NCBI RefSeq assembly: GCF_002159665.1
Contig: NZ_NFJC01000002.1
Location: 62,001 to 126,000 of the forward strand
Source of the DNA: Desulfovibrio sp. An276
Lineage (GTDB): Bacteria > Desulfobacterota > Desulfovibrionia > Desulfovibrionales > Desulfovibrionaceae
Reading direction: 5' to 3'
DNA length: 64,000 nucleotides
Positions 9,423 through 18,201 of the stretch are shown in pieces (the stretch's first letter is position 1; each line of letters starts with the position of its first letter). Made by a program: the position numbers and the translations under genes. The notes beneath the pieces are model-generated. The model searched no databases. It was not told the origin of the DNA and saw only the letters and a program-made list of their open reading frames with translations.

Positions 9423-10321
9423 GGGAACTCCCAAGGCTAGGCAGTCGCAGGAGCGGGCGTTGGTGTTTCGCCAACATCCCCTCAAAACTGCTTGTGGACC
9501 TGTTTGCAGGAATAAAGCAGCTGAAATGCCCTGCCCCGCAATATGCCTGCCACATCCCGAGCAACTTTTGTCCATGAAAGAGTGCTCTGAACGGGAAAAG
9601 GCATTGCCCTTCCCTGCATTCCTGGCGCCGTATCATGCGAAAAAACCCCGGAACAGCCCGAAAAAGAACAGGGGATGCTTCCTTGCGCCAGGAAATGCGG
9701 TCTGGTCGGATTGTCAGGGACTTCACCTTGCATGGGATGCTTTCCGGGCCCCGGGGAATTAGACGGTTGTCCCTCTTGGTCTGTCCTTGCAAGAGAAAAC
9801 ATGGCATGCGTTTTCAAGCAGACTGACGGATCAAAGGACAAACCCCGGCTGTATCCTGGCCGAAACGAAGGGCTTCGGGACAGGGAATCTGGTCTTGTCC
9901 TTATACTGGCATGCTTTTTGACGAGAGATATTTTCGGAAATTCACCGGGTAGAAAAACGCAACTATTTGAAATCAAGTGATTTTTATAACTTATGATGCG
10001 ACATTCGGATTTTTTGGGAGAGGGATTGACAATATTTGGGTTCTGCATTATTTCGAAGATGTCAAATTTTTTTGTGCCATGCATGAACGTGGTTGCAAGT
10101 CCTTCAACCCTGACAGCGTGGCATGGCTGGGGATGCTTCCCTGGTCGCAGTTTTTCCTCCTGTACACCTTGTTGAAAGGTGGGTCTTCCTGTCTGCCAAC
10201 CGCAATCGTGGCTGTTTTTGCGGACTTGAGGCAGGATGGGAAGATCTGGCGTAAGCCAGGAGCGAAGCCCGGGACCGGGAACGCAAAGAGAACAGGCAAC
10301 AGAACCGACAATGGAGATCCT
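9423..10321. other. Non-coding stretch between the ThiF remnant and the DUF3987 gene
   Basis: About 900 bases. Open frames exist on both strands (including an upstream extension of the DUF3987 frame to 9977) but none has a ribosome binding site, family resemblance or normal codon use. Bases ~9950-10090 are AT-rich and may hold the promoter of the next gene. Confidence 0.5.
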
Positions 10322-12313
10322 ATGGTTATATCGACCCCTGACAAGGAAGGCCTCGGGGCTTCCGAAATGGATGACAGCATCCTGACAGTAGATTTTGTAC
10401 CGTGCGTGGAGGAAGGGCAGGCTGACAACAAGTCTGGCAAGAAGGCCGGCAGGAAGACCAGGAGTTCAGGCAGGAAGAAGGCCGGCGCGAGTGCACGGAA
10501 GAGTGTCAGGCCTGACGCGAAGGGCAGTTCCACTGCGCCTTCAGAGGCTTTGGAGACAAAGGTTGCGGAGTGGACAACGCCAGTCCCCTTCGCAACACAG
10601 AAACTCCCGAGGCTCGACTGCACAAAGCTTCCCCCTGTTCTCGGGGATTTCTGCCGCGGATTGTCCAGCGAAATGCAGGTTTCCGAAGAGAGCGTCCTTG
10701 CCAACGCTCTGGCCGCAGTCGCTACCTGCGCCCAGAGCACCTATAGTGTCGAACTCTACGGAACAAGCACTATCCAGCCAACCAATCTCTTCATTATGTC
10801 TCCCCTGCCCTCGCAAAGCCGCAAGCGTGCTTCCCTCAAGACATGCCTTGGCCCCATAGCAAGGTGGGAGCAGGCCCAGGCGCGTGAAGTCGAGCCCATC
10901 ATCACCAGGGAAAACTTGCGCAAGATGATCACAAGGAGGAACATTCGCAAGCTTGCAAGGGAAGCCCAGAACGCCCAGGTGGCAAGAAACGGGGAAGCCT
11001 TCGAGGCACTGCTCACGCAACTGACCGACCTTGAGATGAGCCTCAGGAATTCGACCATCCTCCCCCGGCTTGTGACGGACACGCTGGCAGGGCTTGAGGA
11101 AACCGTGCACGAGCAGCACGAAACACTCACCCTGGCAAGCGCTGACGACAACTGCCTCGACATCCTCTCCTCCGCCTCCTCAAGGTCCGCGAAGGAGCTT
11201 GTGGCAAAGGCATGGGATGCCGAACCCTACACTGCGCAGAAGAAGGACAGGGTCTACCACATGCGGCCAAGGCTCACCATGGCCCTTTCTCCGCAGAAAA
11301 GCGCCCTTGCGGATCCACGGAAGGTCAAGCTTCTGCAGTCCAGGGGCCTTGCCAGGAACTTTGTCTACTTCATGCCGGATGAGACGCAAACTTTTGCAAA
11401 TGGCAGCAAGGTGTCGAAGGAAGGCAAGATGGAGAAGGAAGTCGCCAATGCCTTCTTCGAGAGGGTCTTGCGTCTCTTGCCCGCTTCCTGGAATGCGCCC
11501 GAAGAGGCGCGCATGCTCACCCTTTCCCCTGATGCCGAGTTGATGTGGCTTGGGTATCGGGACAAGGCAGAAAAGCTTTGTGAGGGCCTCGATGCACCCA
11601 TGCAGGAGTGGGCCACAGCATTTGCAAACGAGACAGTGGGGAGGATAGCCGCTCTCTTCCACCTTGTCTCTTGCGACAACCCGAGAACCGATCTTGTCGT
11701 CTCCTCCGAAGAGATGGAACAGGCCCTTGCTCTCGGAGACCTTCTCTTCGAACACGCAAAGGCAGCCTTTGGGCTCATGCTTCAGGAAAGCCCGGCAGAG
11801 GCAGCAGGCAAGATCCTTGATCTTGTCACGCGCAACAGTTGGAGAGTCTTCTCAGCCAGGGAGTGCTTCCAGTCTTTGAGGGGCCAGGCGCTTTTCCGCA
11901 CCATGAAGCCCCTGAACACGGCGCTCGAGGCCCTTGTTGAACACGGCTACATCCGCACAATTACCGTGAAGGGCAAGAGCGGCAGGCCCATGGAACGCTT
12001 TGAGCTCAACCCCGCAGTGGTGCAAACCAGGAACGTCGGGAATGCAGGCGTTGCCGCTCCCGGCGCAAGCGACCAGGTGAATGAGAGCGTCCCTGCCGCA
12101 ACCCTGGACACAAGCTGCGAGGGCGATCTTTCTTCCCAGACCCCTGGTGAGGCAGACGCCGCAACAGGCAGTGACGCGCCTGAAGGCAAGGTGGCAGAAG
12201 CCGAAGGCAGTGCTGAAGGCAATGCAGAAAGCTGTGCTGGCGGCAGCTGCGCCCAGGTCCCTTTTCCCCGTACGCAGAACCTGCCTGGAGTAGCCCCACA
12301 GGAAGCACAATAA
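10322..12313 (+). CDS. DUF3987 (YfjI-like) replication-associated protein, orphan
   Basis: About 663 residues from ATG 10322 (GGAG five bases upstream); the frame is open further 5' but that part lacks a start signal. Residues 1-85 are a Lys/Arg/Ser-rich linker. The rest resembles DUF3987 proteins found with primase/helicase genes of phages, plasmids and integrated elements: LPPVLGDFCRGLSSEMQVSEE, a central helical region, and a C-terminal winged-helix-like segment (SARECFQSLRG...ALVEHGYIR). The usual Walker-A-like glycine/lysine loop of the family appears degenerate here (SPLPSQSRKRAS). No integrase, primase or capsid gene is nearby, so this is probably a leftover of a mobile element or a domesticated copy. 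The tail is Ala/Gly/Glu-rich low complexity. Confidence 0.6.
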   Translation: MVISTPDKEGLGASEMDDSILTVDFVPCVEEGQADNKSGKKAGRKTRSSGRKKAGASARKSVRPDAKGSSTAPSEALETKVAEWTTPVPFATQKLPRLDCTKLPPVLGDFCRGLSSEMQVSEESVLANALAAVATCAQSTYSVELYGTSTIQPTNLFIMSPLPSQSRKRASLKTCLGPIARWEQAQAREVEPIITRENLRKMITRRNIRKLAREAQNAQVARNGEAFEALLTQLTDLEMSLRNSTILPRLVTDTLAGLEETVHEQHETLTLASADDNCLDILSSASSRSAKELVAKAWDAEPYTAQKKDRVYHMRPRLTMALSPQKSALADPRKVKLLQSRGLARNFVYFMPDETQTFANGSKVSKEGKMEKEVANAFFERVLRLLPASWNAPEEARMLTLSPDAELMWLGYRDKAEKLCEGLDAPMQEWATAFANETVGRIAALFHLVSCDNPRTDLVVSSEEMEQALALGDLLFEHAKAAFGLMLQESPAEAAGKILDLVTRNSWRVFSARECFQSLRGQALFRTMKPLNTALEALVEHGYIRTITVKGKSGRPMERFELNPAVVQTRNVGNAGVAAPGASDQVNESVPAATLDTSCEGDLSSQTPGEADAATGSDAPEGKVAEAEGSAEGNAESCAGGSCAQVPFPRTQNLPGVAPQEAQ

Positions 12314-12496
12314 CGCCGGAAGAGTTGGCTGCTACATGGGCCCTCTGGATCGTGCTCTGGCTTGTTCTTTTGATGTGAAATTGCGATGATGGCACCCAAG
12401 CCCGCCAGGCCCCTGTTCTGTCGGAAGGTTGCCGGACTTCGGAGTTCAGCCATGAGCAGGAGGTCAGAAATACAGTCTGTGACCGTTTTGTTTCTC

Positions 12497-12916
12497 CTAC
12501 TTTTTGTCGGACTTGTCCTCCTGGCTGTCCGACTGCCTGTCCGGTTTGTTGCCGGCCATCTTGCTGACGATATCGGCAAAGGACTTGCCTATGGGAGCCT
12601 TCATGATCCCGAAAAGGGTCAGGCCCATCAGCGGCAATGGCATGATGGGCAAAGCGCTTATGAAGGCAAGCACACCGGCAGCTGCGGGAAGACCTGTCTG
12701 CTTGTTCTTGCACATGTTCAGAAGGGCCTCCCTGTGTTCGGGATCTTCGAGCGCCTGCTGAAGAAAGAGGAGTTTTTTCTCGGAGCTTTCCACAGGCTTT
12801 GCCTGGCCCTGTTCGTACCTGCTCACGGAAGTCTTGGTAACTCCCAGGATCTTGGCAAGGTCGTCCTGGCTGAGATTGAGCGCCTCGCGAATGGCCTTGA
12901 TTTCTGTGGTGTCCAT
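12497..12916 (-). CDS. XRE-family HTH regulator with C-terminal membrane segments
   Basis: 139 residues starting at ATG 12916 (GGGAGGAG seven bases upstream; an in-frame upstream ATG at 12952 lacks one). Residues ~1-50 form a Cro/C1-type HTH: IREALNLSQDDLAKILGVTK followed by TSVSRYEQGQAKP. Residues ~75-110 contain hydrophobic stretches (AAGVLAFISALPIMPLPLMG, LTLFGIM) that look membrane-embedded, and the tail is Lys/Asp/Ser-rich. A membrane-anchored XRE protein could couple envelope state to transcription. A 16-bp palindrome upstream (13002-13017) is a natural operator candidate. It lies immediately downstream of the DUF1232 cluster on the same strand. Confidence 0.75.
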   Translation of the reverse strand: MDTTEIKAIREALNLSQDDLAKILGVTKTSVSRYEQGQAKPVESSEKKLLFLQQALEDPEHREALLNMCKNKQTGLPAAAGVLAFISALPIMPLPLMGLTLFGIMKAPIGKSFADIVSKMAGNKPDRQSDSQEDKSDKK

Positions 12917-13001
12917 GACGTTCTCCTCCCGAAGGGCAAATTTCCCTGACAAGGGTTCCTACTGTTGTTTGGCTCCCTTGTCAACGAATGTACCTTGCAT
13001 C

Positions 13002-13017
13002 TGCATACACATATGCA
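13002..13017 (-). promoter_or_regulatory. Palindrome upstream of the XRE gene (candidate operator)
   Basis: TGCATA-CACA-TATGCA, a perfect 6-bp inverted repeat, about 85 bases before the XRE start. Phage-type repressors bind palindromes of this size. Confidence 0.4.
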
Positions 13018-13066
13018 ACAATGCGCGGGGTAGATTCTGCCCGGGCTGACCTGCCCCATGCGCCGG

Positions 13067-13411
13067 CTACTTCTGGAGGTTCTCCACGGCCTCGTCAGCC
13101 CTTGCCTTCACGTCGTCCGTGACGAAGGTGGCGACTGTCGCGAGGGTGGAGGCGAGTACACCTATGTCGTCGACAAAGCCCAGGCCTGGAATGAGGTCTG
13201 CCACCGCGTCGAGGGGCAGGATGAAGTATCCCAGGGCCCCGACAATCAGCGCCTTGGCCCAGGTCGGCGTTGCAGGGGACTTCAAAACGTACCAGAGTTC
13301 GTACACCTTCCTGAGGATTGTCCTGCCTAGCCCCCTGTTTTCCGAGAGCTTGCGGGCAAGCTCTTCGACAGAAAAATGTCTTGCGTAGGCCGTATAGTCT
13401 GTTCTGTTCAT
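13067..13411 (-). CDS. DUF1232 (YkvA-like) membrane protein, copy 1
   Basis: 114 residues. N-terminal basic segment with ENRGLGRTILRKVYELWYVLKS, then TWAKALIVGALGYFILPLDA and the family signature D-L-I-P-G-L-G-F-V-D-D, and a last amphipathic helix. DUF1232 proteins are small proteins with one hydrophobic hairpin and no established biochemical function. It is one of four adjacent paralogues on the minus strand; in this copy the usual P-D before the I-P-G motif has become V-A-D. Confidence 0.85.
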   Translation of the reverse strand: MNRTDYTAYARHFSVEELARKLSENRGLGRTILRKVYELWYVLKSPATPTWAKALIVGALGYFILPLDAVADLIPGLGFVDDIGVLASTLATVATFVTDDVKARADEAVENLQK

Positions 13412-13473
13412 GCTGATCTTCCCCTGATGTCCATATCTGTGGCGTTACGGTTGCGATCCTTCCCTGGCATCCC

Positions 13474-13821
13474 CTATCCCAGAAGCCTGTTGACGGCCTC
13501 CTCTGCCCTTGCCTTTACCTCATCGGTGACATAGAGGGCAATGGTTGCCAGAGCCGAGGCAATGACGCCTGCGTCGTCCACGTATCCTGCGCCCGGGATG
13601 AAATCCGGTATGGCGTCCACAGGCGAGATGAAGTAGCCGAGTGTGCCCACGATCACGGCCTTGGCCCAGGCCGGGGTGCCAGGCGCCCTGAACGCGTACC
13701 AGAGCTCGAAAACCTTTGTAAGGAGAGTCCTGCCAAGGCCCTTGTTGCGGGCTATCTTGTTGTGCAGCCCCTCCTCGGAATAGCTTTTCGTGTAGGCTGT
13801 AGTATCTATTGTTTGAGGCAT
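13474..13821 (-). CDS. DUF1232 (YkvA-like) membrane protein, copy 2
   Basis: 115 residues with the complete signature YFISPVDAIPDFIPGAGYVDD in pieces: hydrophobic VIVGTLGYFISPVDA, then IPDFIPGAGYVDDAG, then a C-terminal helix VTDEVKARAEEAVNRLLG. ATG 13821 is preceded by a purine-rich AAGGGAGA. Lies 62 bases upstream of copy 1 and 69 bases downstream of copy 3, in one probable transcription unit. Confidence 0.85.
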   Translation of the reverse strand: MPQTIDTTAYTKSYSEEGLHNKIARNKGLGRTLLTKVFELWYAFRAPGTPAWAKAVIVGTLGYFISPVDAIPDFIPGAGYVDDAGVIASALATIALYVTDEVKARAEEAVNRLLG

Positions 13822-13890
13822 GATATGTCTCCCTTTCGTGCCATTTGGAGGGGAGCCGCAGTGATGCGACTCCCCGGGGCCCCTGTTGCC

Positions 13891-14250
13891 CTATCCCAGA
13901 AGATCGTCCACGGCCTTCTCGGCCTTGTTCTCGACCTCGTCAGTGATGTTCGAGCCAACCGCTGCCAGAGCCGACGCTATGACTGCCGCGTCGTCCACGT
14001 AGCCCACACCCGGGACCAGATCGGGAACTGCGTCGGCAGGGGAAATGAAGTAGCCTATTGCCCCGACGATCACGGCCCTGGCCCAGACAGGCGTGTCCGG
14101 GGACATGAAGGCGTAGCCAAGCTCAAGAACGCTCTTCAGAAGCTTGCGGCCAAGGCGCCTGGTCTTCGAGAGCTTGGCCTTCAGCGCTTCTTCCGAGTAG
14201 TGGTCCGCATAATCGGCGCAGTTGCTGGCGTAGTCGATGGTCTCTGCCAT
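13891..14250 (-). CDS. DUF1232 (YkvA-like) membrane protein, copy 3
   Basis: 119 residues from ATG 14250, chosen because AGGAG lies ten bases upstream and because it aligns with the starts of the other copies; the longer in-frame start at 14391 would overlap copy 4. Same layout: SKTRRLGRKLLKSVLELGYA, hydrophobic VIVGAIGYFISPADA, then VPDLVPGVGYVDDAAV. Confidence 0.85.
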   Translation of the reverse strand: MAETIDYASNCADYADHYSEEALKAKLSKTRRLGRKLLKSVLELGYAFMSPDTPVWARAVIVGAIGYFISPADAVPDLVPGVGYVDDAAVIASALAAVGSNITDEVENKAEKAVDDLLG

Positions 14251-14335
14251 ATGGACATTTCTCCTGCTTGTGTCTTCCGCTTGTGCGCAGCGTTTTTGTT
14301 GGCAGGTGGGGCAGACGTTTGTGCCCCACCGATTG

Positions 14336-14683
14336 CTACATGAGATTGTCGACAGTCTGTCTTGCCCTCCTTTCCATGTCGTCTGTGACATACATGGAGA
14401 TGGTGGTCAGGGCTGTAAGGATGACGCCTGCGTCGTCTACGTAGCCCAGTCCGGGAATGAAATCCGGCGTGGCGTCCACGGGGCATATGAAGTAGCCGAG
14501 GGCTCCGATGATGACTGCCTTGGCCCAGGCCGGGGTGTCGGGGGATCTGAAGGAATACCAGAGCGCAAAAAGCTTTCTGAAGAAGCTTTTGCCAAGGCCC
14601 CTGTTTTTCGCCATCTTGTCGAGCAGATTGGCCTCCGAGCAGTGCCTTGCGTAGCCTGAATAGTTGCTGTCCGTCTTGACCAT
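14336..14683 (-). CDS. DUF1232 (YkvA-like) membrane protein, copy 4, first in the cluster
   Basis: 115 residues from ATG 14683 with GGGAGGA upstream; the in-frame ATG at 14842 is disfavoured because a promoter lies between. Same layout as its neighbours: KNRGLGKSFFRKLFALWYSF, hydrophobic VIIGALGYFICPVDA, TPDFIPGLGYVDDAGV, helical tail. A good promoter sits at 14775-14802, so copies 4 to 1 and possibly the XRE gene may be co-transcribed. Confidence 0.85.
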   Translation of the reverse strand: MVKTDSNYSGYARHCSEANLLDKMAKNRGLGKSFFRKLFALWYSFRSPDTPAWAKAVIIGALGYFICPVDATPDFIPGLGYVDDAGVILTALTTISMYVTDDMERRARQTVDNLM

Positions 14684-14774
14684 GGAGGGTTCCTCCCGAA
14701 ACCGTGACTGAAGCTGTTTGAATTTGTGGTTGGCATTTGTACCTTTTTGAGGGTGGCCTTTTGTCCACAAAAAC

Positions 14775-14802
14775 AGAATAAATCCGTGCAATATTTTGTC
14801 AA
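14775..14802 (-). promoter_or_regulatory. Candidate sigma-70 promoter of the DUF1232 cluster
   Basis: On the minus strand TTGACA (14802-14797), a 16-base spacer and TATTCT (14780-14775), about 90 bases before the start of copy 4. Confidence 0.5.
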
Positions 14803-14884
14803 CAGAAATTTTCAAGATTTTTGAAAATTTTGCTGTACTCAAATGTTACGTCGTTTGTAACTTACTCTGGTACTTGTTTGCTTC

Positions 14885-15150
14885 CTAGCCTCGCGATACA
14901 AAGAAGGCGAAGAAGCTGATTACCCCCACGATCGGGAGGCCCTGTTCTCCTGTCCTTGCGACACGCTTTTGCTGGAATACCACAGAAGAAAAACCACAGG
15001 GGCTTCGGGATAGAACGGTGGTTCTCTGAGGCCCCACATCCCGTACTCCCTGCTGTAAAAGAGTTCTCCTCTCTCTAGCCACACTTCCGGACACGACCAT
15101 TTCTGTCGCCCTTTCAGTCCACTGACAAGTGGATTGAAAGGGCTTTTTTT
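14885..15150 (+). ncRNA. Possible non-coding RNA ending in a strong terminator
   Basis: No gene is supported in this stretch, yet it ends in a strong plus-strand rho-independent terminator although no plus-strand gene precedes it. The sequence holds several GC-rich self-complementary pieces. I could not match it to a known RNA family by eye; the 5' end is a guess. Confidence 0.3.
15108..15150 (+). terminator. Strong rho-independent terminator without an upstream plus-strand gene
   Basis: GCCCTTTCAGTCCACT (15108-15123) pairs with AGTGGATTGAAAGGGC (15128-15143), one G-T wobble in 16 pairs, loop of four, then seven T. Confidence 0.85.
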
Positions 15151-15574
15151 AGTAAGATTGAGCCCTCTTTTTTTTGTTGCTAAAGAGGTTTTGTGCTTAG
15201 GAATTGTTGCATTTTTTAATGTACTTCTCTTTCCTCAGGCTTTTTGAGGTTTCTCTGTTTGACTGAGCTCAAGAAATATAGTCCATCAAATGACAGTGAA
15301 AAAATCAACATTGCCTGCTTTTCAGCAGTTGCATTTCTCTGGAAAGTATTCCAAAATTTCTCAATTTGGATGCATGAAATAACGTATTGTTTTACTACTA
15401 TTTGTTCTTTTTTGTATAATAATACAGTATAGCTATCGAAAAAAAATCCTTAATTTTCGGCATAGAAGCTCTTTAATATAAAATATGAAAGTATAAATTT
15501 TTTATTTATAGAACGTTTAATAAATCAATATGTCACAAATATAAAACTTAATATATTTTGAGGTTATATTCCAT
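15151..15574. other. AT-rich leader region of the Zorya operon
   Basis: About 420 bases, strongly AT-rich with no credible gene; the composition contrasts with the GC-rich DNA to the left and marks the left edge of an acquired segment. The zorA promoter should lie here but no single site stands out. Confidence 0.5.
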
Positions 15575-17434
15575 ATGGATTTTTCACCTTTATCATTTAT
15601 TGAAGGATTATTTTCTGTATTTGAAAAATTATCCGAAAAAATATGGCCTGGTTTGGATACAATAAAAAATTTATCACCTGATTCACCTATTACAGACCTT
15701 ACAAATGCAGTAACAATGGTTTTTATCCTTGTTACAGTGCTAATGTTTTTTGTTTTTATTGGGTCATATCTTTTTATTTCTGCTAGATACATGAAGAACT
15801 TGAATAATATCAGGATTTCATTGGACACAATAAATAGTGAAAGCTCTCCATTTGAAATACGAAAGGAGCTTGGAAAGAATAATGAACTCAAAAACTTTTC
15901 AGATTCACTGATTGAACAAGGTGGAAAACTTTATCTGAGTCAAGATATAGACTACTATATCAATGAAACTTCCCTGGCTCCGTCCATTCTCTGTTCACGC
16001 TTCTTTCCTCTTGGCGCAGCCCTGCTGACAGGTATTGGCGTGCTCGGAACGTTTGTGGGCTTGCTTCTTGGACTCAACGGACTGAACCTTGATGGCGATA
16101 TGAAGGATCTCCAGGAACAGATACGTATCATTGCCGAGGGCGCGTCCGTCGCTTTTGCCACTTCTGTTGTTGGTGTGTCCTGCAGTCTCGCGCTCAACAT
16201 CTTTGAAAAGGGTGTCGCTGCCCGTGCTGCTGTCCATTTGCGCAAATTGCAGCAAAGGCTGTCAGAATTGTTTTCGCCCTTCCCCGTCATGGGTGTTTTT
16301 GCCGACATTCGCAAGACAAACAGGGATTCGTCCGACCTTCTCGGTTCCCTTGCCGAACAGATTGGCAACAACATGCAGCGTTCCCTGGACTCCTTCATGC
16401 AATCACTGTTTGAACGCATGGCAACGAACATGATGGAATCGTCCGAAAGATTGAGCAAGGCAATCGGGCAGACAGTGGAGCTGAGCCTGAGCAATACACT
16501 TGTGCCTGCTGTAGACCGTATGTCTAAGGTTACGCAGGAAATTGCCATGATGCAGGCGCATAGTTCGGAAAATGCTCTGGGAAAACTCTTGAGCGAGTTC
16601 ATTGGGCATGTAGGGAAGAAAGGTGACGAACAGAGAATGGCCATGGAGAATGCCACGCAGGAATTTCAGGACACCATCCAGAAGTTCTCATCGTCCATGA
16701 CGGAAATGATGTCTTCACTGCGCGACCTACAGAAATCGCTGCTTTCGTCTCAGGATGAAAGGGCTCATCAGCTTGAGGATCAAATGAAGAGCGTCTTCGA
16801 GCAACAGTCGACTGCGATGGCTACTATGACCACGATGATTGAGGGGCATGTCAAATCAACCCAATCCCTGCTTGAACAGGGCAGCACGCTGCAAAAGAAC
16901 ATCAACAACGATCAAAATGCTCTGACAGTGCTTGGGCACTCCCTGGAATCAAGTACCAGAGATCTTGTCAATGCAGGAACATCTCTGCAGAAATTCTCTG
17001 AAAATATTAATAAGAGTATAGAAAAAAGTGCTGAAACAGTAAATATAACTGCTGATCTATATCGCTCTCTCGATGCTTCTCATCGTTCAACGACAGAAGA
17101 ACTGCACAATGTTCTTGATGGCTTGTCTGCTGTTAATCAGGGGCTTGTCATTGTCACAAGTAATATGAAAAATTCCGTACAGGTAGCAGCTATTAGCTAT
17201 GAAAGCCTTGCAAAGCATTATCAGGAATTGCAAAATGCATTGCGTGCACATATCTATGAACTTGATAATCTTGTAAAGGAACTTATGAAAAACTATGGAA
17301 TTCAGGTTCAGTCGCAAATGAATGAAAGAATGCGGGAGTGGAATAACCAAACGAAAAACTTCTGCCAAAGCATGATCAATGCTGTACAGACAATTAACGA
17401 AATTGTAGATGCCATGGACATGAAGAGAAGATAA
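15575..17434 (+). CDS. zorA: ZorA: MotA/TolQ/ExbB-like proton channel subunit of type I Zorya
   Basis: 619 residues. Hydrophobic segments at ~44-70, ~143-168 and ~186-210; the last two (GAALLTGIGVLGTFVGLLLG and IIAEGASVAFATSVVGVSCS) match the MotA/TolQ/ExbB channel domain. Residues ~215-600 form a long coiled-coil tail facing the cytoplasm, the diagnostic feature of ZorA against ordinary TolQ/MotA. In Zorya, ZorA and ZorB form a proton-driven membrane motor thought to sense phage entry and activate the soluble effectors. Directly followed by zorB, zorC and zorD. Base composition is mosaic: both ends are AT-rich and the middle GC-rich. Ribosome binding site is weak (GAGG about 11 bases upstream). 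Confidence 0.92.
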   Translation: MDFSPLSFIEGLFSVFEKLSEKIWPGLDTIKNLSPDSPITDLTNAVTMVFILVTVLMFFVFIGSYLFISARYMKNLNNIRISLDTINSESSPFEIRKELGKNNELKNFSDSLIEQGGKLYLSQDIDYYINETSLAPSILCSRFFPLGAALLTGIGVLGTFVGLLLGLNGLNLDGDMKDLQEQIRIIAEGASVAFATSVVGVSCSLALNIFEKGVAARAAVHLRKLQQRLSELFSPFPVMGVFADIRKTNRDSSDLLGSLAEQIGNNMQRSLDSFMQSLFERMATNMMESSERLSKAIGQTVELSLSNTLVPAVDRMSKVTQEIAMMQAHSSENALGKLLSEFIGHVGKKGDEQRMAMENATQEFQDTIQKFSSSMTEMMSSLRDLQKSLLSSQDERAHQLEDQMKSVFEQQSTAMATMTTMIEGHVKSTQSLLEQGSTLQKNINNDQNALTVLGHSLESSTRDLVNAGTSLQKFSENINKSIEKSAETVNITADLYRSLDASHRSTTEELHNVLDGLSAVNQGLVIVTSNMKNSVQVAAISYESLAKHYQELQNALRAHIYELDNLVKELMKNYGIQVQSQMNERMREWNNQTKNFCQSMINAVQTINEIVDAMDMKRR

Positions 17435-17454
17435 TCTAGAACAGGAGCTTCAAA

Positions 17455-18198
17455 ATGTCCTTATTATTTCAACACAAGACAAAATCTGCTCCTCATGTAG
17501 AAAACCCATACTGGATGTCATTTTCTGATATGATGTCTGGTATGCTTATAATATTTATTCTTGTTTGTATTGCTTTGCTCTATAAATTATCTCAAATAGA
17601 GCATGATGTTAATAAAAAAATATATGAGCTTAATGATCCAATAAAAACAAGAACAATTATTTTAAAAGATATAGAAAAAGAACTTTCATCTTTAAAACCT
17701 AAAATAAAAGTAATTATCACTGAAAATGATTCAGTGTTACGTATTCCTGATACTACATTTGATTTTAATACTGGTGAATATAAGATTAAAGAAGAACTAA
17801 AACAAACTGCTGAAAGAATAGGCCGCGCATTATATATAGCTATTAAAAAAGACGAACGATGGAAATCTCTGGAAACTGTTTTTATAGAAGGACATGCTGA
17901 CGAACGTAATGCTCCAAATTTTCGAAACAATAATTGGGATTTGTCAACTATGCGAGCAATTGAACTGTGGAGGTTTTGGATGGAAAAGACAGATTACGGA
18001 GTTGAGCTCAGTAATTTCGAGAATGAAAAAAATGAAAAATTGTTTTCTGTCAGTGGTTATGCTGCAACAAGACCTATTGTGAAGAATGCCAGCGATAATG
18101 ACGAACATCGCCAAAATAGACGTATTGATATTCGTTTTACGACAAAACAACCTATTAATGAAATGAACGATATTATTGATAATCTTAAGAGGAAGTAA
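17455..18198 (+). CDS. zorB: ZorB: MotB/OmpA-like stator subunit of type I Zorya
   Basis: 247 residues. A single N-terminal membrane helix begins in SFSDMMSGMLIIFILVCIAL, whose Asp25 corresponds to the proton-carrying Asp of MotB-type stators. The C-terminal half is an OmpA-like peptidoglycan-binding domain: FDFNTGEYKI, FIEGHADERN (the GHAD/GHTD motif) and SGYAATRPI ending with NRRIDIRF. Ribosome binding site AGGAG 9 bases upstream; 20 bases after zorA. Clearly AT-richer than zorC and zorD. Confidence 0.92.
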   Translation: MSLLFQHKTKSAPHVENPYWMSFSDMMSGMLIIFILVCIALLYKLSQIEHDVNKKIYELNDPIKTRTIILKDIEKELSSLKPKIKVIITENDSVLRIPDTTFDFNTGEYKIKEELKQTAERIGRALYIAIKKDERWKSLETVFIEGHADERNAPNFRNNNWDLSTMRAIELWRFWMEKTDYGVELSNFENEKNEKLFSVSGYAATRPIVKNASDNDEHRQNRRIDIRFTTKQPINEMNDIIDNLKRK

Positions 18199-18201
18199 AT
18201 A

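Noticed and set aside
9482..10084. 200-codon minus-strand frame in the gap before the DUF3987 gene
   Set aside because: Composition and codon use not gene-like; no ribosome binding site.
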